NCBI RefSeq assembly: GCF_024448715.1
Contig: NZ_JAMOHZ010000006.1
Location: 62,001 to 126,000 of the forward strand
Direction: 5' to 3'
DNA length: 64,000 nt
Source of the DNA: Stutzerimonas stutzeri
GTDB taxonomy: Bacteria > Pseudomonadota > Gammaproteobacteria > Pseudomonadales > Pseudomonadaceae
Of this stretch, positions 16,829-25,495 are shown piece by piece. Each line of letters opens with the position of its first letter. Positions within the stretch are counted from its first letter, which is position 1. The notes below the pieces were generated by a model. It ran no database searches, was not told the DNA's origin, and saw nothing but the letters and a program-made list of their open reading frames with translations. The position numbers and the translations under genes are program-made.

Positions 16829-17416
16829 TCAGACTGGAAGCATGCCGCTCAAGGTCAGCGCCTGGTAGGCCGCATACAGGGCCAATGCTGCGAAGCAGAT
16901 GGCTGCGATTCTTCGGATCAGCGTGAGCGGCATGCGATCAGCGGCGAAGTTGCCGGCCAGTACCACCGGTACGTTGGCGAGCAGCATGCCCAGCGTAGTG
17001 CCGACGATGACCAGGATGAAATCGGGATATTGCGCGGCCAGCATGACGGTCGCAACCTGAGTCTTATCGCCCATTTCCGCGAGGAAGAATGCGATCAGGG
17101 TCGCGACGAACGGGCCGAAACGGCGCCCGCGAGAAGCTTCGTCCTCTTCGAGTTTGTCTGGTACCAATGTCCACAATGCCACTGCGGCGAAGGAGGCAGC
17201 CAGAATCCAGCTGAGGATGGCGGGCGAGACCAGCGAAGATACCCAATTGCCGACCGCGCCGGCGGCCGCATGGTTGGCCAGGGTGGCGACGACGATACCC
17301 CAGATGATCGGCAGCGGTCGCCGATAGCGGGCCGCCAGCAGCAGAGCGAGAAGCTGGGTTTTGTCACCAATCTCAGCGAGCGCAACGATCAGGGTGGGGA
17401 TGTAGAACGATTCCAA
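16829..17416 (-). CDS. TMEM165/GDT1 family manganese (calcium) transporter
   Basis: A 195-residue membrane protein with two copies of the GDT1 signature (ALAEIGDKTQ near residue 12 and LAEMGDKTQ in the second half) and about six transmembrane helices. This family exports Mn2+ or exchanges cations for protons. The best start is a TTG at 17416 preceded by AAGGA with a 7-nt spacer, which puts the first motif at the usual place; the longer frame to 17605 would run through the riboswitch. The yybP-ykoY element upstream supports Mn2+ homeostasis. Confidence 0.85.
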   Translation of the reverse strand: MESFYIPTLIVALAEIGDKTQLLALLLAARYRRPLPIIWGIVVATLANHAAAGAVGNWVSSLVSPAILSWILAASFAAVALWTLVPDKLEEDEASRGRRFGPFVATLIAFFLAEMGDKTQVATVMLAAQYPDFILVIVGTTLGMLLANVPVVLAGNFAADRMPLTLIRRIAAICFAALALYAAYQALTLSGMLPV

Positions 17417-17430
17417 CGGACTTCCTTGCA

Positions 17431-17499
17431 GGGGCGGGTCGACGAAATCACCATGACACGCATCGCCTGCCCGCCCCGGGTCAGGTGTACGTGTCATGG
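17431..17499 (-). promoter_or_regulatory. Expression platform of the Mn2+ riboswitch
   Basis: Two interleaved inverted repeats lie between aptamer and start codon: CCATGACACG (17451-17460) with CGTGTCATGG (17490-17499), and GGGGCGGG (17431-17438) with CCCGCCCC (17470-17477). They cannot both form as a simple nested fold. The second ends next to the Shine-Dalgarno, and the first uses the 3' edge of the aptamer, which suggests ligand-controlled access to the ribosome binding site. Confidence 0.6.
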
Positions 17500-17625
17500 G
17501 TCTTGTCAAACCGGGCGTGGCTGCCGAGGCGGGCCGCGCGGGTCGCATGCGCCATGGTCTGTGGACCAAGTATGTTGACGCATGCCAGGCGAGCAGGGCG
17601 CTCACCGGAGACTACTCCCCCAGGA
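17495..17625 (-). ncRNA. yybP-ykoY manganese riboswitch aptamer
   Basis: Read on the minus strand, the element starts with GGGGGAGTAG (17612-17621) and contains GTCAACATACT (17569-17579; mRNA sense), the two most conserved loops of the yybP-ykoY (RF00080) family, and ends in the ACAAGACC-type 3' strand near 17500. The family senses Mn2+ and commonly precedes mntP and TMEM165/GDT1-type genes, exactly as here. Boundaries are approximate. Confidence 0.8.
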
Positions 17626-17679
17626 CGGGCGCGAGTTTGCCCAAGCATGGCGCGTTGTGCAAGTCGGGCCTGTAGTCAA

Positions 17680-18678
17680 TCAGGCGCGTCGCGCGCGGTA
17701 GATGCGAAAGCCGTCCGCATTGACGAGGGTTTCGCAGCGACCCAGGTGCGCCTCGATCAAAGGCGGATATTTGAGGAAGGCGTTGGCGACCAGGCGTAGC
17801 TCGCCGCCTGTTCGCAGATGGCTGGCGGCGCGCTGAAGGAGTGTCTCGCTGGCCTCGTAATGGGTATGCACGCCTTGATGGAACGGCGGATTACTGACGA
17901 TCGCGGCGCAGTCTCCCGGCGCAGCATCGATGCCGTCGCCGGCAATGACCTCGGCATTCAGGCCGTTGGCCGCCAAGGTCATGCGGCTGCTTTCGACGGC
18001 AAACGCATCCACATCCAGCAGCACTACGTCGTTATGCGGATAACGCCTTTTCAACGACGCGCCGATGACGCCAGCGCCGCAGCCGAAATCCAGCAGCCTA
18101 CCCGCCGGCAAATCATCTAGTTGGTCCAACAGCAGTGCGGTACCGCGATCAAGCCGGCCATGACTGAATACGCCCGGTAGGCTGACGATTTGCAACGGGC
18201 CGTCCGCCAGTTCCAGACTGAAGCGCTGCGCAAGGAGTTGCAGATCGGGAATAGGCGGGCTGCTCTCCACCTTGACCTGCCAGAGCTGGCAATGCCGGGC
18301 GCTGTCGAGCTTGCGTGGCTCGCCGAACGGCGCCAGTTGTTTGGCCGCTCGCTCGACGCCGGCGCGCTTTTCCCCGACCAGATACAGCAAGCGGCCTGGT
18401 AGCCTGGCCGCCAGTGCATTGAGCAGATAGTCGGTCAGCTCGCGGGATTTAGGTAGGAACAGCACAGCGGCATCGAAATCGGCCGCTGGCGCCTGTACGC
18501 CAAATGCGCAGCGTCCACTGAAGCGGGCTTGCATCGTCTTATATTCGCCGGCGTGCCAACTCCAGCCTGTAGCCCCGCGCAGCTGGCCGAGCAGGTCGTC
18601 GGCCGGCAAACCGGCAAGCAGCACGTCGCCGCTGAAGAGTTCGGCCTGGCGCAGCAATACTTCGCTTCGCGGATCCAT
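17680..18678 (-). CDS. rsmC: 16S rRNA (guanine1207-N2)-methyltransferase
   Basis: A 332-residue class I methyltransferase with the two-domain RsmC layout. The N-terminal half is a degenerate methyltransferase fold; the C-terminal half has the SAM motif [15 protein letters not shown] (about residue 195) and the guanine-N2 catalytic motif NPPFHQG. It methylates G1207 of 16S rRNA in the 30S subunit. The gene lies 60 nt downstream of the hydroxyacid dehydrogenase gene on the same strand. Confidence 0.9.
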   Translation of the reverse strand: MDPRSEVLLRQAELFSGDVLLAGLPADDLLGQLRGATGWSWHAGEYKTMQARFSGRCAFGVQAPAADFDAAVLFLPKSRELTDYLLNALAARLPGRLLYLVGEKRAGVERAAKQLAPFGEPRKLDSARHCQLWQVKVESSPPIPDLQLLAQRFSLELADGPLQIVSLPGVFSHGRLDRGTALLLDQLDDLPAGRLLDFGCGAGVIGASLKRRYPHNDVVLLDVDAFAVESSRMTLAANGLNAEVIAGDGIDAAPGDCAAIVSNPPFHQGVHTHYEASETLLQRAASHLRTGGELRLVANAFLKYPPLIEAHLGRCETLVNADGFRIYRARRA

Positions 18679-18737
18679 CGATGCCTCCGGGCAAAGCGGG
18701 CGAGCTTAGCAGCCTGTCCCTGGCTGCAGAAGTCGCG

Positions 18738-19700
18738 TCAACCTACTTGGCGCTTCGGCGCGCCGGCGAAAAACGCCTCGGCGTTCTCGCTTAGCTGACC
18801 GACGATGCGCTGGCGAGCTTCGCGGCTGCCCCAAGCGCTATGCGGCGTCACGATCAGGCGCGGTACGTCTGCGGCCAGCAGCGGGTTGTCGGCGCTCGGT
18901 GGCTCGCTGATCAGCACATCGGTGGCGGCGCCGCCCAGATGGCCGTGGCGCAGGGTGTCCGCCAGTGCCTGCTCATCGATCAGGCCGCCGCGGGCGGTAT
19001 TGATGATGAAGGCCGATGGCTTCATCAGCTGCAGTTCGCGCGCGCCGATAAGGTTGCGCGTTTGCTCGGTCAGCGGGCAATGCAGGGTCAGTGCGTCGAT
19101 CTGCGGCAGCAACTCGTCGAGCTCCAGACGATCCGGACGCGGCGGGCGGCCCGGCAGATTGCCAGTCAGCACGCGCATTCCCAGTGCCTCGGCCAGCCGG
19201 GCTACGGCGCTACCCAGCTCGCCATGGCCGAGCACGCCGAGGGTCTTGCCGGCCAACTCGACGATGGGAAAGTCCAACAGGCAGAATTGGCCGCTTTCCT
19301 GCCAGCGCCCGCGGGCCACGGCGCCTTGGTAATCGGGTAGTCGCGTGGCAAGTGCCAGCAACAACATCAAGGTGTGTTGGGCGACGGTGGCGGTGCCGTA
19401 GGCCTGGCAGTTGCAAACGGCGATGCCGCGCTGCCTGGCGGCCGCGAGCTCAATGTTGTTGACCCCGGTCGCAGCGACCAGAATCAGCTTCAGCTCCGGG
19501 CAGGCGGCGAATACCGCATCGTTCAGCGCTATCTTGTTGATGATGGCGACCTGGGCACCTTGCAGCCGTTCGATGATCTGCGCATCGCTGGTCTGCGCGT
19601 GACAAATCAGTTTATCGAAGGCTGACTGCAGCGGAGCCAGATCCAGGTCCCCCTGATCGAGGGGAGAGAGGTCGAGGAATACAGCGCGGCGATTGCTCAT
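18738..19700 (-). CDS. D-2-hydroxyacid dehydrogenase (hydroxypyruvate reductase-like)
   Basis: A 320-residue NAD(P)-dependent dehydrogenase. The nucleotide-binding motif GVLGHGELGSAVA, the active-site arginine in NTARGGLIDEQAL, glutamate in LISEPPSADNPLL and the catalytic histidine in TPHSAWGS are all in place. Length and pattern match the HprA/glycerate dehydrogenase branch that reduces hydroxypyruvate or glyoxylate. The open frame starts at 19919, but homologues begin near MSNRRAVFLD at 19700, which avoids overlap with the divergent LysE gene start. Confidence 0.85.
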   Translation of the reverse strand: MSNRRAVFLDLSPLDQGDLDLAPLQSAFDKLICHAQTSDAQIIERLQGAQVAIINKIALNDAVFAACPELKLILVAATGVNNIELAAARQRGIAVCNCQAYGTATVAQHTLMLLLALATRLPDYQGAVARGRWQESGQFCLLDFPIVELAGKTLGVLGHGELGSAVARLAEALGMRVLTGNLPGRPPRPDRLELDELLPQIDALTLHCPLTEQTRNLIGARELQLMKPSAFIINTARGGLIDEQALADTLRHGHLGGAATDVLISEPPSADNPLLAADVPRLIVTPHSAWGSREARQRIVGQLSENAEAFFAGAPKRQVG

Positions 19701-19760
19701 GGACTTTACTCGTATGATCAGCGGCGGACGTCCCGCCCCGGAAGTATCGGAGTCGATTAG

Positions 19761-20390
19761 ATGTACTGGATGGAGTTTCTCACCGTGGCACTGGTGCACC
19801 TGCTTGCCGTGGCCAGCCCCGGACCGGATTTCGCGGTGGTCGTGCGCGAAAGCGTGACCCGCGGTCAGCGGAGCGGCAGTTGGACGGCCATCGGTGTCGG
19901 CAGCGGAATTCTGCTGCACGTAGGTTATTCGTTGCTCGGGATTGGTCTGATCGTCTCGCAGTCGATCGTGCTGTTCAACCTCTTCAAATGGCTGGCGGCC
20001 GGTTATCTGTTCTATCTCGGCTTTCAGGCGCTGCGCGCAAAGCCTGTCGCGGTCGGTGACCTGGCTCCGCCCTGCCCGGAGGAGGCACGTTCCGCCAGGC
20101 GTGCTTTTACCGTCGGTTTCGTCACTAACGGTTTGAACCCCAAGGCTACTCTATTTTTTCTGTCGTTATTCACCGTGGTTATCGACCCCCATACCCCTCT
20201 CGCCGTTCAGGCTGGCTATGGGTTATATCTGGCGTTCGCCACTGGTCTGTGGTTCTGCCTGGTGGCTTGGCTGTTCAGCCGCGAGCGCGTGCGGGCCGGT
20301 TTCGCCCGCATGGGGCACTGGTTCGACCGGGTGACCGGCGCGGTGCTGATCGGCCTCGGTGTGCGCCTGGCGGCAAGCGAGATCGCTTAG
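19761..20390 (+). CDS. LysE family exporter
   Basis: A 209-residue membrane protein with about six helices and the LysE/RhtB N-terminal signature (LLAVASPGPDFAVVVRESVTRG). Members export amino acids or related solutes. GGAG with 8-nt spacing supports the start. It is divergent from the hydroxyacid dehydrogenase gene. The substrate cannot be predicted. Confidence 0.85.
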   Translation: MYWMEFLTVALVHLLAVASPGPDFAVVVRESVTRGQRSGSWTAIGVGSGILLHVGYSLLGIGLIVSQSIVLFNLFKWLAAGYLFYLGFQALRAKPVAVGDLAPPCPEEARSARRAFTVGFVTNGLNPKATLFFLSLFTVVIDPHTPLAVQAGYGLYLAFATGLWFCLVAWLFSRERVRAGFARMGHWFDRVTGAVLIGLGVRLAASEIA

Positions 20391-20416
20391 TGAGTAGTTT
20401 GCAAAAACGACCTGTT

Positions 20417-20481
20417 AGCCCGCAGCTGTAGCTGCGCAGGCAGTTGCAACGTTCTGTTGCACAGCCAGGCTGCGGGCTGAA
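20417..20481. repeat. Imperfect inverted repeat after the LysE gene
   Basis: AGCCCGCAGC near 20417 pairs with GCTGCGGGCT near 20481, enclosing a smaller GTTGCAAC/TGTTGCA hairpin. There is no T-run, so it is a weak terminator candidate or a REP-like structure. Confidence 0.4.
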
Positions 20482-20596
20482 CGGTTGCGATGCAGACTGT
20501 CGGAGCTGAAGTTGCTCGGTGGGTGCCGCCGCGACGGTCCGGCGCTTGCCCAGGTTTTAGAGCGCATCTCATAACATTAATAACAAGGAAGCCCCT

Positions 20597-22279
20597 ATGC
20601 TGCAGACCCGCGTGATCAAACCCGCCACGAACGCCTACCAATACCCCCTGCTGATCAAAAGTCTGCTGCTGTCGGGCCAACGCTACGAGCGCACTCGCGA
20701 AATCGTCTACCGCGACCAGCTGCGTTTCGATTACCGCACTCTCAATCAGCGCATCGCGCGGTTGGCCAACGTACTGACGGCTGCTGGGGTCAAGGCCGGC
20801 GACACCGTGGCGGTGATGGACTGGGACAGCCACCGCTACCTCGAATGCATGTTCGCGATCCCCATGATCGGCGCGGTTGTGCATACCATCAACGTGCGCC
20901 TGTCTCCCGAGCAGATTCTCTACACCATGAATCATGCCGAGGATCGCTTCGTCCTCGTCAACAGCGAGTTCGCTCCCCTGTATCAGGCGATTGCCGGTCA
21001 GCTCACTACCGTCGACAAGACGTTGTTGATTACCGATGCGCAAGACAAAAGCTGCGAACTGCCCAACTGCGTCGGGGAATACGAAAGCCTGCTGGCGACC
21101 GCGGAGCCGCACTACGATTTCCCCGATTTCGATGAAGATTCGGTTGCCACTACCTTCTACACCACCGGTACGACAGGAGATCCCAAGGGCGTCTACTTCA
21201 CCCATCGCCAGTTGGTTCTGCATACGCTTGCCGGGGCGATAACCGTCGGCAGCCGTGAAAACCCGCAGCTGATGGCCGCGGGCGATGTCTACATGCCAAT
21301 CACACCTATGTTCCACGTACACGCTTGGGGCTTGCCGTACGTGGCGACAATGCTGGGACTCAAACAGGTCTATCCGGGACGTTACGACCCAGAGTTGCTG
21401 ATCGAGCTGTGGCGCCGCGAGAAGGTGACCTTCTCGCATTGCGTACCGACCATCGTGCAAATGCTGCTCAACGCCCAGGCTGCGCGAGGCGTGAATTTCA
21501 ACGGCTGGAAGATCACCATCGGCGGCAGTGCACTGACCCGCGGCCTCTACGAATCGGCCCGCGCCTGCGGCATGCAGCTAGTGGCCGCGTACGGCATGTC
21601 GGAAACCTGCCCGCTGATTTCCGGAGCCCATATCAACGACGAGCTGCGCCAGGCCAGTGAGGACGAGCAGACCAGCTATCGACTCAAGGCCGGTATCCCC
21701 GTGGTGCTTGTCGATGCCGCGATCCAGGCGCCGGATGGCAGCTTCCTGCCCGCCGATGGCGCATCCCAGGGCGAACTGGTACTGCGGGCGCCATGGCTGA
21801 CCCAGGGCTACGCCGGCAATCCGGAAAAGAGCGAAGAACTGTGGGCTGGGGGTTGGCTGCATACCGGTGACGTCGCAACCATCGACGAGATGGGTAATAT
21901 CGACATTCGTGATCGCATCAAGGATGTGATCAAGACCGGCGGCGAGTGGATTTCCTCCTTGGCACTGGAAGGCCTGATAAGCCGCCACGAGGCCGTGCGC
22001 GACGTGGCGGTGGTTGGTGTGCCGGACGAGCGTTGGGGCGAACGCCCGTTCGCCTTGCTGGTGCTGGGCGAGGGCAAACAGCTCGATGCACGGACCCTTC
22101 AGGGTTTCCTCGAACCTGCCGTGGAGCAGGGCCATATCAACAAGTGGGCGATCCCGCAGCAAATTGCGGTAGTCGCCGATATTCCCAAGACCAGCGTCGG
22201 TAAGCTGGACAAGAAACGCATTCGGGTAGACATCGCTCGCTGGATGGAAGAGGGCAGCAGCGCCATCTCGTCGATCTAG
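20597..22279 (+). CDS. Fatty-acid--CoA ligase (AMP-forming)
   Basis: A 560-residue ANL-superfamily enzyme. The AMP-binding P-loop YTTGTTGDPKGV (about residue 190), AYGMSETCP, the LHTGDVATIDEMG block and the C-terminal KDVIKTGGEWISS and GKLDKKRIR (catalytic lysine) are intact. It most resembles medium/long-chain fatty acyl-CoA ligases of the AlkK type. It activates a fatty acid to acyl-CoA using ATP. AAGGA lies 7 nt before the start. Its stop overlaps by four bases the stop of the convergent kinase gene. Confidence 0.88.
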   Translation: MLQTRVIKPATNAYQYPLLIKSLLLSGQRYERTREIVYRDQLRFDYRTLNQRIARLANVLTAAGVKAGDTVAVMDWDSHRYLECMFAIPMIGAVVHTINVRLSPEQILYTMNHAEDRFVLVNSEFAPLYQAIAGQLTTVDKTLLITDAQDKSCELPNCVGEYESLLATAEPHYDFPDFDEDSVATTFYTTGTTGDPKGVYFTHRQLVLHTLAGAITVGSRENPQLMAAGDVYMPITPMFHVHAWGLPYVATMLGLKQVYPGRYDPELLIELWRREKVTFSHCVPTIVQMLLNAQAARGVNFNGWKITIGGSALTRGLYESARACGMQLVAAYGMSETCPLISGAHINDELRQASEDEQTSYRLKAGIPVVLVDAAIQAPDGSFLPADGASQGELVLRAPWLTQGYAGNPEKSEELWAGGWLHTGDVATIDEMGNIDIRDRIKDVIKTGGEWISSLALEGLISRHEAVRDVAVVGVPDERWGERPFALLVLGEGKQLDARTLQGFLEPAVEQGHINKWAIPQQIAVVADIPKTSVGKLDKKRIRVDIARWMEEGSSAISSI

Positions 22280-24321
22280 GCCACGCCATTATTCTGACCA
22301 GATCCCAGCATGCTGCGGACCTTGTCTTCGAGGGCTGTAATGCTGAAGGGTTTGGTCAGGACCTCGTAATCGTGCAAGACATTGCTGCGGTGCAGTACCG
22401 ATCCGTCGGCATAGCCAGTGATGAATAGCACGCGCAGCGACGGACGTTTTTCTCGTGCCGCATCGGCGAGCTGGCGTCCGTTCATGCCGCCGGGCAGGCC
22501 AATGTCCGAGATCAACAGGTCCAGGTGCATATTACCGTCGAGGATTCGCAGTCCGTTGGGGCCGTCGGCGGCTTCGAGGGTCTTGAGTCCCATTTCCTGC
22601 AACACCTCAGACACCAGCGTGCGAACGTTGGGTTCGTCATCGACCACCAGAACGATCTGGCCTTCGACCGGGGCGGACACCAGGCTCGCCGCGGTCGGGG
22701 CATCCTCGCTAACAAGCGGGCCGTGGTGGCGCGGCAGGTAAATCCAGACGCTGGTACCTTCGCCCACGACGCTCTCAATACGCACGCCGCCGCCTGATTG
22801 TCTGGCGAAGCCATAGACCATGGATAACCCGAGCCCTGTGCCTTCACCCAGCGGTTTGGTGGTGAAGAATGGATCGAAGACGTAGCCTAGCTTTTCCGGT
22901 GGGATGCCGACGCCAGTATCGCTGACACCAAGTGCCACGTATTCGCCTGGCTGCAGGCCTAGCTCATGGGCGGCTGGCTCGCTCAGCAAGATATTTTCGC
23001 TGATCAGCGTCAGGCGGCCGCCGTCCGGCATGGCGTCGCGGGCGTTGATGGTCAGGTTGAGCAGCGCGTTTTCCAGCTGATTTGTGTCGCAGAGCGTAAG
23101 CCAGAGGTCGTCGGATAGCCGGCTCGAGTAATCCACCAGCGGGCCGGTAGTACGCTGCAGTAGCTCCATCATGCCCGCGACCAGGGCATTAATATCGGTG
23201 GGACTGGGATCCAATGTCTGTCGGCGCGAGAAGGCCAGCAGGCGATGGGTCAGAGCCGTTGCGCGGGTGGCCGAACTCAGTGCGCTGCCTACGTAGCGCT
23301 GCAGATCGTCGACTCGGCCTTGCTGCAGGCGCACCGAGAGCAACTCCAGCGAACCGATCACGCCGGCCAGCAGATTATTGAAATCATGCGCCAGGCCACC
23401 GGTGAGCTGACCTACTGCCTCCATCTTCTGCGATTGACGTAATGCCGCCTCGGTCTTGGCACGCGCCGCGACCTCGGCATTGACGCGTTGCTCGAGGGTT
23501 TCGTTGAGGCGATGCAACGCATGTTCGGTACGTTTGTGTTGGGTAATGTCGAGACAGGCACCAACCATGTAAGAAGGCTTGCCGCTGGCATCGGCGAAGG
23601 TCTGCCCCTTGTCGAAAATCCAGCGCTCGCTGCCGTCTGGCAGGATTACCCGAAACTGCATCTCGAAGTCGTCGCCGTAGTGTGCGCAGAGTTCGCATTG
23701 CTGGACGATACCTGCTCTGTCGTCGGGATGAACCTTCTCGAGAAAATCGCTGAGCCATCCCGAGGCCACGCCCTCCATTCCGACTAGTCGCTGCATGGGC
23801 AGGTCCATGTCCAAGCGGTTGTTGTGAAGATCCCAATAAAAGGTGCCTGTGCCGGAGGCCAGTAGCGCCGCGTTCAGGCGCTCGTCGCTCTCGCGCAAGC
23901 GCAGTGCCGCCGACTCCTGCTCCAGCAGGCTGTCTGTAACATCTTCGGCCTGATGAATGATGTGGCTGACCCGGCCCTGCTCATCGAATACCGGCGAGTT
24001 GATGACGTCCCAATAGCGAGTTTCGTAACCGCCGCCAGCTTCGTCCGGGCGACGCAGCGCGTAGCTCACATGCCTGAGTTGTTGCGGCTCGCCAGTGCGC
24101 ACCACCTCCGCCAGCGATGTGCGTAACAGGCCGACACCCTGCGCGCCAGAACTGGAGGCGTCTCCGCCATCGAAAATTTTGAATAGCGGCTCTCCGATCA
24201 CGTCTCCGCGATGCGTCATGGTAACTCGCAACCGCTGATCGCTTGCGGCGACCATGGTGTAATCGGCATCGTTCGCGACTACCAGAACGACGCTTGGCAG
24301 AGCGTCGAAAATGCGCTGCAT
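22276..24321 (-). CDS. PAS hybrid sensor histidine kinase with receiver domain
   Basis: A 681-residue soluble kinase. Two PAS regions are at about 1-130 and 145-262; a HisKA dimerisation segment at 295-370 carries the phospho-accepting His312 in GGLAHDFNNLL; an HATPase at about 405-532 has the N-box NLTINARDAM and G-boxes (SDTGVGI, GTGLGLSMVYG); a C-terminal receiver at 555-672 has DDE, phospho-acceptor Asp606 and Lys657. No transmembrane segment is present, so a cytoplasmic signal is sensed. No separate response regulator lies next to it, so the phosphoryl group probably leaves to an unlinked partner. Confidence 0.88.
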   Translation of the reverse strand: MQRIFDALPSVVLVVANDADYTMVAASDQRLRVTMTHRGDVIGEPLFKIFDGGDASSSGAQGVGLLRTSLAEVVRTGEPQQLRHVSYALRRPDEAGGGYETRYWDVINSPVFDEQGRVSHIIHQAEDVTDSLLEQESAALRLRESDERLNAALLASGTGTFYWDLHNNRLDMDLPMQRLVGMEGVASGWLSDFLEKVHPDDRAGIVQQCELCAHYGDDFEMQFRVILPDGSERWIFDKGQTFADASGKPSYMVGACLDITQHKRTEHALHRLNETLEQRVNAEVAARAKTEAALRQSQKMEAVGQLTGGLAHDFNNLLAGVIGSLELLSVRLQQGRVDDLQRYVGSALSSATRATALTHRLLAFSRRQTLDPSPTDINALVAGMMELLQRTTGPLVDYSSRLSDDLWLTLCDTNQLENALLNLTINARDAMPDGGRLTLISENILLSEPAAHELGLQPGEYVALGVSDTGVGIPPEKLGYVFDPFFTTKPLGEGTGLGLSMVYGFARQSGGGVRIESVVGEGTSVWIYLPRHHGPLVSEDAPTAASLVSAPVEGQIVLVVDDEPNVRTLVSEVLQEMGLKTLEAADGPNGLRILDGNMHLDLLISDIGLPGGMNGRQLADAAREKRPSLRVLFITGYADGSVLHRSNVLHDYEVLTKPFSITALEDKVRSMLGSGQNNGVA

Positions 24322-24681
24322 ATCCTGTATGTCGATGGCTCAGCTCTCCCCGGCCAGATGCAGGCCCGTGTGTTCTCTATAAGCTAGTAGTTGCCGATTT
24401 TCGAAAATAATTCCGATTCATTTCGAAGAGCCGATGCGGCCAACACGTCCAATCGCTGATTCCCAGTCCGCTGCCGGGCGGCTGCACCGTCTACGGTGGC
24501 CGTATTCAGAGAAAACAGCTGTCAGCTTGAAATCATGGTTATTCAGCAGCTTGTTCCGTTGCGACAGGTTCGTCGGTACGTTCCGGTTCGGTGCCCGGCT
24601 GGGTGTTAACCTAGCGGCGCATTTCAGCCTGTGGCGGGTCTCGTTCGGCAGGCTGACGTCTTGGAGATAAAGGAAGTAACC
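24322..24681. other. Intergenic region between divergent genes
   Basis: A 360-bp region upstream of both the PAS kinase and the OmpA-like lipoprotein. It contains an AT-rich patch (about 24395-24420) and the GATTTTCGAAAATAATTCC segment. I see no gene and no promoter I can defend. Confidence 0.35.
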
Positions 24682-25338
24682 ATGAAAAAGCTCAGTAACC
24701 TGACTGCACTTGCCGCCACTTTCGCTCTGTTGGCGGGCTGTACCAACAATCCCTATACCGGCGAGCGAGAGGCGGGCAACGCAGGGATCTATGGAGGCAT
24801 CGGTGCGATCAGCGGCGCTGTAATCGGCGCCGCCACGTCCAGCAAGAAAGACCGTGCCAAAGGTGCCCTGATTGGTGCAGCGGTGGGTGGCGCAGCCGGT
24901 GGCGGCTACGGATACTACGTCGATACCCAGGAAGCCAAGCTGCGCCAGACGCTGCAGGGCACTGGCGTTCAGGTTCAGCGCGACGGTGATAACTTGACGC
25001 TGATCATGCCGGGCAATATCACGTTCGCGAGCAGCTCGGCAGATATTTCCAGCGGTTTCTATCCGACGCTGAATTCGCTGGTTCAGGTGTTCAAGGAGTT
25101 CAACAAGAACGGCATCGACATTATCGGCCATACCGATAGCACCGGCTCGCAACAACTCAATCAGGACCTGTCGAATCGCCGCGCGCGTAGCGTCGCCGCC
25201 TATCTGGAAGGCAACGGCGTTGCCGCTTCGCGAATCTCGTCCTATGGCGCCGGCTCAAGTCAGCCAATCGCCAGCAACGATACCGCGTCTGGAAAGGCAC
25301 AAAACCGCCGTGTAGAAATCAACCTGCGGCCGCTCTAA
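24682..25338 (+). CDS. OmpA-family lipoprotein with glycine zipper
   Basis: A 218-residue lipoprotein resembling E. coli YiaD. Lipobox LLAGC at residues 17-21 is followed by a glycine-zipper region (GIYGGIGAISGAVIGAA, GALIGAAVGGAAGGGYG) and an OmpA/Pal peptidoglycan-binding domain (about 105-218: FASSSADISSGFYPTL, GHTDSTGSQQLN, LSNRRARSVAAYL). It should tether the outer membrane to peptidoglycan. AAGGA with a 8-nt spacer supports the start. A stem-loop follows. Confidence 0.88.
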   Translation: MKKLSNLTALAATFALLAGCTNNPYTGEREAGNAGIYGGIGAISGAVIGAATSSKKDRAKGALIGAAVGGAAGGGYGYYVDTQEAKLRQTLQGTGVQVQRDGDNLTLIMPGNITFASSSADISSGFYPTLNSLVQVFKEFNKNGIDIIGHTDSTGSQQLNQDLSNRRARSVAAYLEGNGVAASRISSYGAGSSQPIASNDTASGKAQNRRVEINLRPL

Positions 25339-25350
25339 AAGGCTCTTAAA

Positions 25351-25380
25351 ACAGGCGAGGCCCACAATAGGCTCGCCTGT
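25351..25380 (+). terminator. Stem-loop after the OmpA-like gene
   Basis: Nine-base-pair stem ACAGGCGAG/CTCGCCTGT with a 12-nt loop. It lacks an immediate T-run, though a run of T follows at about 25402, so it is a probable terminator. Confidence 0.55.
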
Positions 25381-25495
25381 GCCATTTAAGTGGCGTCATA
25401 TTTTTTTCTTTTGTTCGTCTACTATTGAACCTCTCAGCGATACGCGACTCTGAAGCTCGTGACAGCGAGCCATGTAGTGGCACTGAGGAGGTCGA

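Noticed and set aside
20387..21460. 357-codon minus-strand ORF opposite the acyl-CoA ligase
   Set aside because: Shadow frame; the ligase has all its motifs in the other strand.
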